The position numbers and the translations under genes were made by a program. Under the pieces are notes generated by a model. It did no database searches. It had not been told where the DNA came from and worked only from the letters and a program-made list of their open reading frames with translations. A DNA stretch of 64,000 bases from Pseudomonadota bacterium (lineage in GTDB: Bacteria > Pseudomonadota > Alphaproteobacteria > Rhizobiales > Xanthobacteraceae): positions 109,913 to 173,912 of the forward strand of contig JAEWHP010000015.1 of NCBI GenBank assembly GCA_023387735.1. The letters are read 5' to 3'. This document shows positions 63,089 to 64,000 of the stretch, in pieces. How positions within the stretch are numbered: the first letter of the stretch is position 1; every line of letters starts with the position of its first letter.

Positions 63089-63517
63089 TCACGCCGACTT
63101 GCGGTCGGGTTCGGTTGACGCCTGCTGCTGTCGCGCGTTTTCGAGGATCTGCTCCTCATGGCCGATCAGCTTCCTGGATTCCTTCAGCGCGTGATAAAGA
63201 TCGCCGTTGAGGATGTAATTGTTGATGCCCTCGATGAACGGCCACGCGCTCGGCATCGTGGTCAGGATGTCGCGCACCAGGGTGAAATAGGTCGGGTGAT
63301 GTGCCATCGGATCCGGTGACAGGTACATCAGCTGCACGGCCAGATACACCAGCTTGGCGGGTGTATCCGCGGTCGCCGGCGTGAGAATGTCCTTTTCACG
63401 CAGGATCGGAATCCGGTCGCCATCGATCAGAAGCCTTGCGCGCTGATCGGTGTTGGTGACGACGCAGGCGCCGATGATGATTCGCTCGTGCGGCTTGAGC
63501 TCGACTTTCAAGGCCAT
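63089..63517 (-). CDS. flbT: Flagellar biosynthesis repressor FlbT
   Basis: A 142-residue protein: MALKVELKPHERIIIGACVVTNTDQRARLLIDGDRIPILREKDI and the helical half AVQLMYLSPDPMAHHPTYFTLVRDI match FlbT. In Caulobacter FlbT binds flagellin mRNA and blocks translation until the hook is complete; its partner FlaF usually lies next to it but is not seen here. It sits between the hook operon (convergent) and a divergent flagellin gene, as expected for a flagellin regulator. Confidence 0.93.
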   Translation of the reverse strand: MALKVELKPHERIIIGACVVTNTDQRARLLIDGDRIPILREKDILTPATADTPAKLVYLAVQLMYLSPDPMAHHPTYFTLVRDILTTMPSAWPFIEGINNYILNGDLYHALKESRKLIGHEEQILENARQQQASTEPDRKSA

Positions 63518-63822
63518 GCCTGTTCTCCGTTATTGGCTCGAGTTCTCGTTGCCCGCCGGCAGACCAGCATCCTTTCTGATGATGGTTAACCAATCGTGAA
63601 CGTGCGAGTTGTGCCCATTCCATGCCGCTTGCTTGCATGCGGCCCGTAGAAACACGGAGATGAATCGCGCGCTCTCCGTTAATTTCACGTTCACCGTCAT
63701 TGTGAGCAGCGCACGGGCGCAAATTCATTCTTTCTTAGAGACTTGATTTCAGAGTGAGGCGTCGCCCGATCGAAAGGTTGGGACTGTGGCTCGTTTTATT
63801 TCACACCAGAAAGGTATGAAAC
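63518..63822. other. 305-bp divergent region between flbT and flagellin
   Basis: No gene, and no FlaF-coding frame, is seen. TTAA-CCAATCG-TGAA at 63586-63600 is one base from a CtrA-type box and lies 69 bp upstream of flbT. No sigma-54 or clear sigma-28 promoter could be identified before the flagellin gene. Confidence 0.45.
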
Positions 63823-64000
63823 ATGTCCGGTATTGTGCTCTCTGCCTCGGTTCGCCAGAACCTCCTTTCGCTACAGTCGACTGCCGATCTGCTGGCGACC
63901 ACCCAGAACCGTCTGTCGACCGGCAAGAAGGTCAACACGGCTCTCGATAACCCCACCAACTATTTCACCGCGGCTTCGCTCGATAACCGCGCCAGCGACA
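63823..64000 (+). CDS. Flagellin, 3' end beyond the window
   Basis: The first 59 codons are present (ATG at 63823, with AGAAAGG upstream). The translation starts MSGIVLSASVRQNLLSLQST and continues with NRLSTGKKVNTALDNPTNYFTA, the standard flagellin N-terminal helix. Secretion and filament polymerisation depend on this region. The long 5' leader and the neighbouring flbT gene fit translational control by FlbT, but this is inferred from Caulobacter. The length and any inserted domain cannot be judged here. Confidence 0.93.
   Translation, partial: MSGIVLSASVRQNLLSLQSTADLLATTQNRLSTGKKVNTALDNPTNYFTAASLDNRASD

Noticed and set aside
63720..63822. Sigma-28 or sigma-54 promoter for the flagellin gene
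   Set aside because: No TGGC-N-TTGC arrangement, and the partial GCCCGAT match lacks a properly spaced -35 element.

Overview
The window is GC-rich alphaproteobacterial chromosome. The gene content and motifs point to Bradyrhizobium or a close relative (Bradyrhizobiaceae): FixK-type TTGA-N6-TCAA boxes, CtrA-type TTAA-N7-TTAA boxes, an FlbT regulator, large hook proteins carrying a flagellin-like inserted domain, and the 30-bp GTAGGGCGGATTAGCGAAGC-type inverted repeat. Genus is inferred from family knowledge, not from a search. No tRNA, rRNA, CRISPR array or intact insertion sequence was seen.

Layout. (1) 0-11.8 kb is a surface-polysaccharide region: partial O-antigen ligase/polymerase, WbpM-type dehydratase, WecA-like lipid-carrier phosphotransferase, UPF0104 membrane protein, UDP-glucuronate epimerase, bifunctional GDP-mannose synthesis enzyme, Gfo/Idh sugar dehydrogenase, DegT sugar aminotransferase, and the lipid II flippase MurJ. 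Together they could make nucleotide sugars, load them on undecaprenyl phosphate and export or polymerise them. (2) 12-16 kb holds an orphan form II CoxL-like molybdenum hydroxylase followed by two c-type cytochromes. (3) 16-32 kb is mostly housekeeping: J-domain protein, stand-alone Lrp ligand domain, ThiD, ankyrin protein, an LpxH-like phosphoesterase overlapping a glycosyltransferase, threonine dehydratase, a secreted caspase-like protein, a lipid kinase, MFS transporter, dipeptide epimerase, and an MlaE-MlaF-MlaD lipid-transport operon. (4) 32-45 kb has a 1746-residue membrane-anchored coiled-coil protein with eight exact-length 44-residue repeats. It is divergent from an Hpt protein across a gap carrying CtrA-type and DnaA-type boxes. 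Then come ferredoxin, thioesterase, ferredoxin-NADP reductase, DUF2147, a large secreted SGNH hydrolase, a second UPF0104 protein and a stress ferritin-like protein.

(5) 45-51 kb is a more disturbed stretch: a MHYT-PAS-GGDEF-EAL cyclic-di-GMP protein, an unknown membrane protein, a decayed direct duplication of the EAL end together with its downstream DNA, and two small genes each preceded by a perfect FixK-type box. (6) 51-57 kb holds small membrane proteins, a MocR-type regulator with repeated operator-like sequences facing a DUF1127 gene, a universal stress protein with a SixA-like phosphatase, an FAD oxidoreductase and MsrB. (7) 57.2-64 kb is a flagellar block: a sigma-54 promoter, flgE, flgK, flgL, an efficient terminator, convergent flbT, and the start of a flagellin gene that runs off the window.

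The most noteworthy items are the giant repeat protein with its cell-cycle-type intergenic region, the shared ~97-residue domain inserted in both FlgE and FlgL, the EAL-end duplication, the paired FixK boxes, and the MocR operator repeats.
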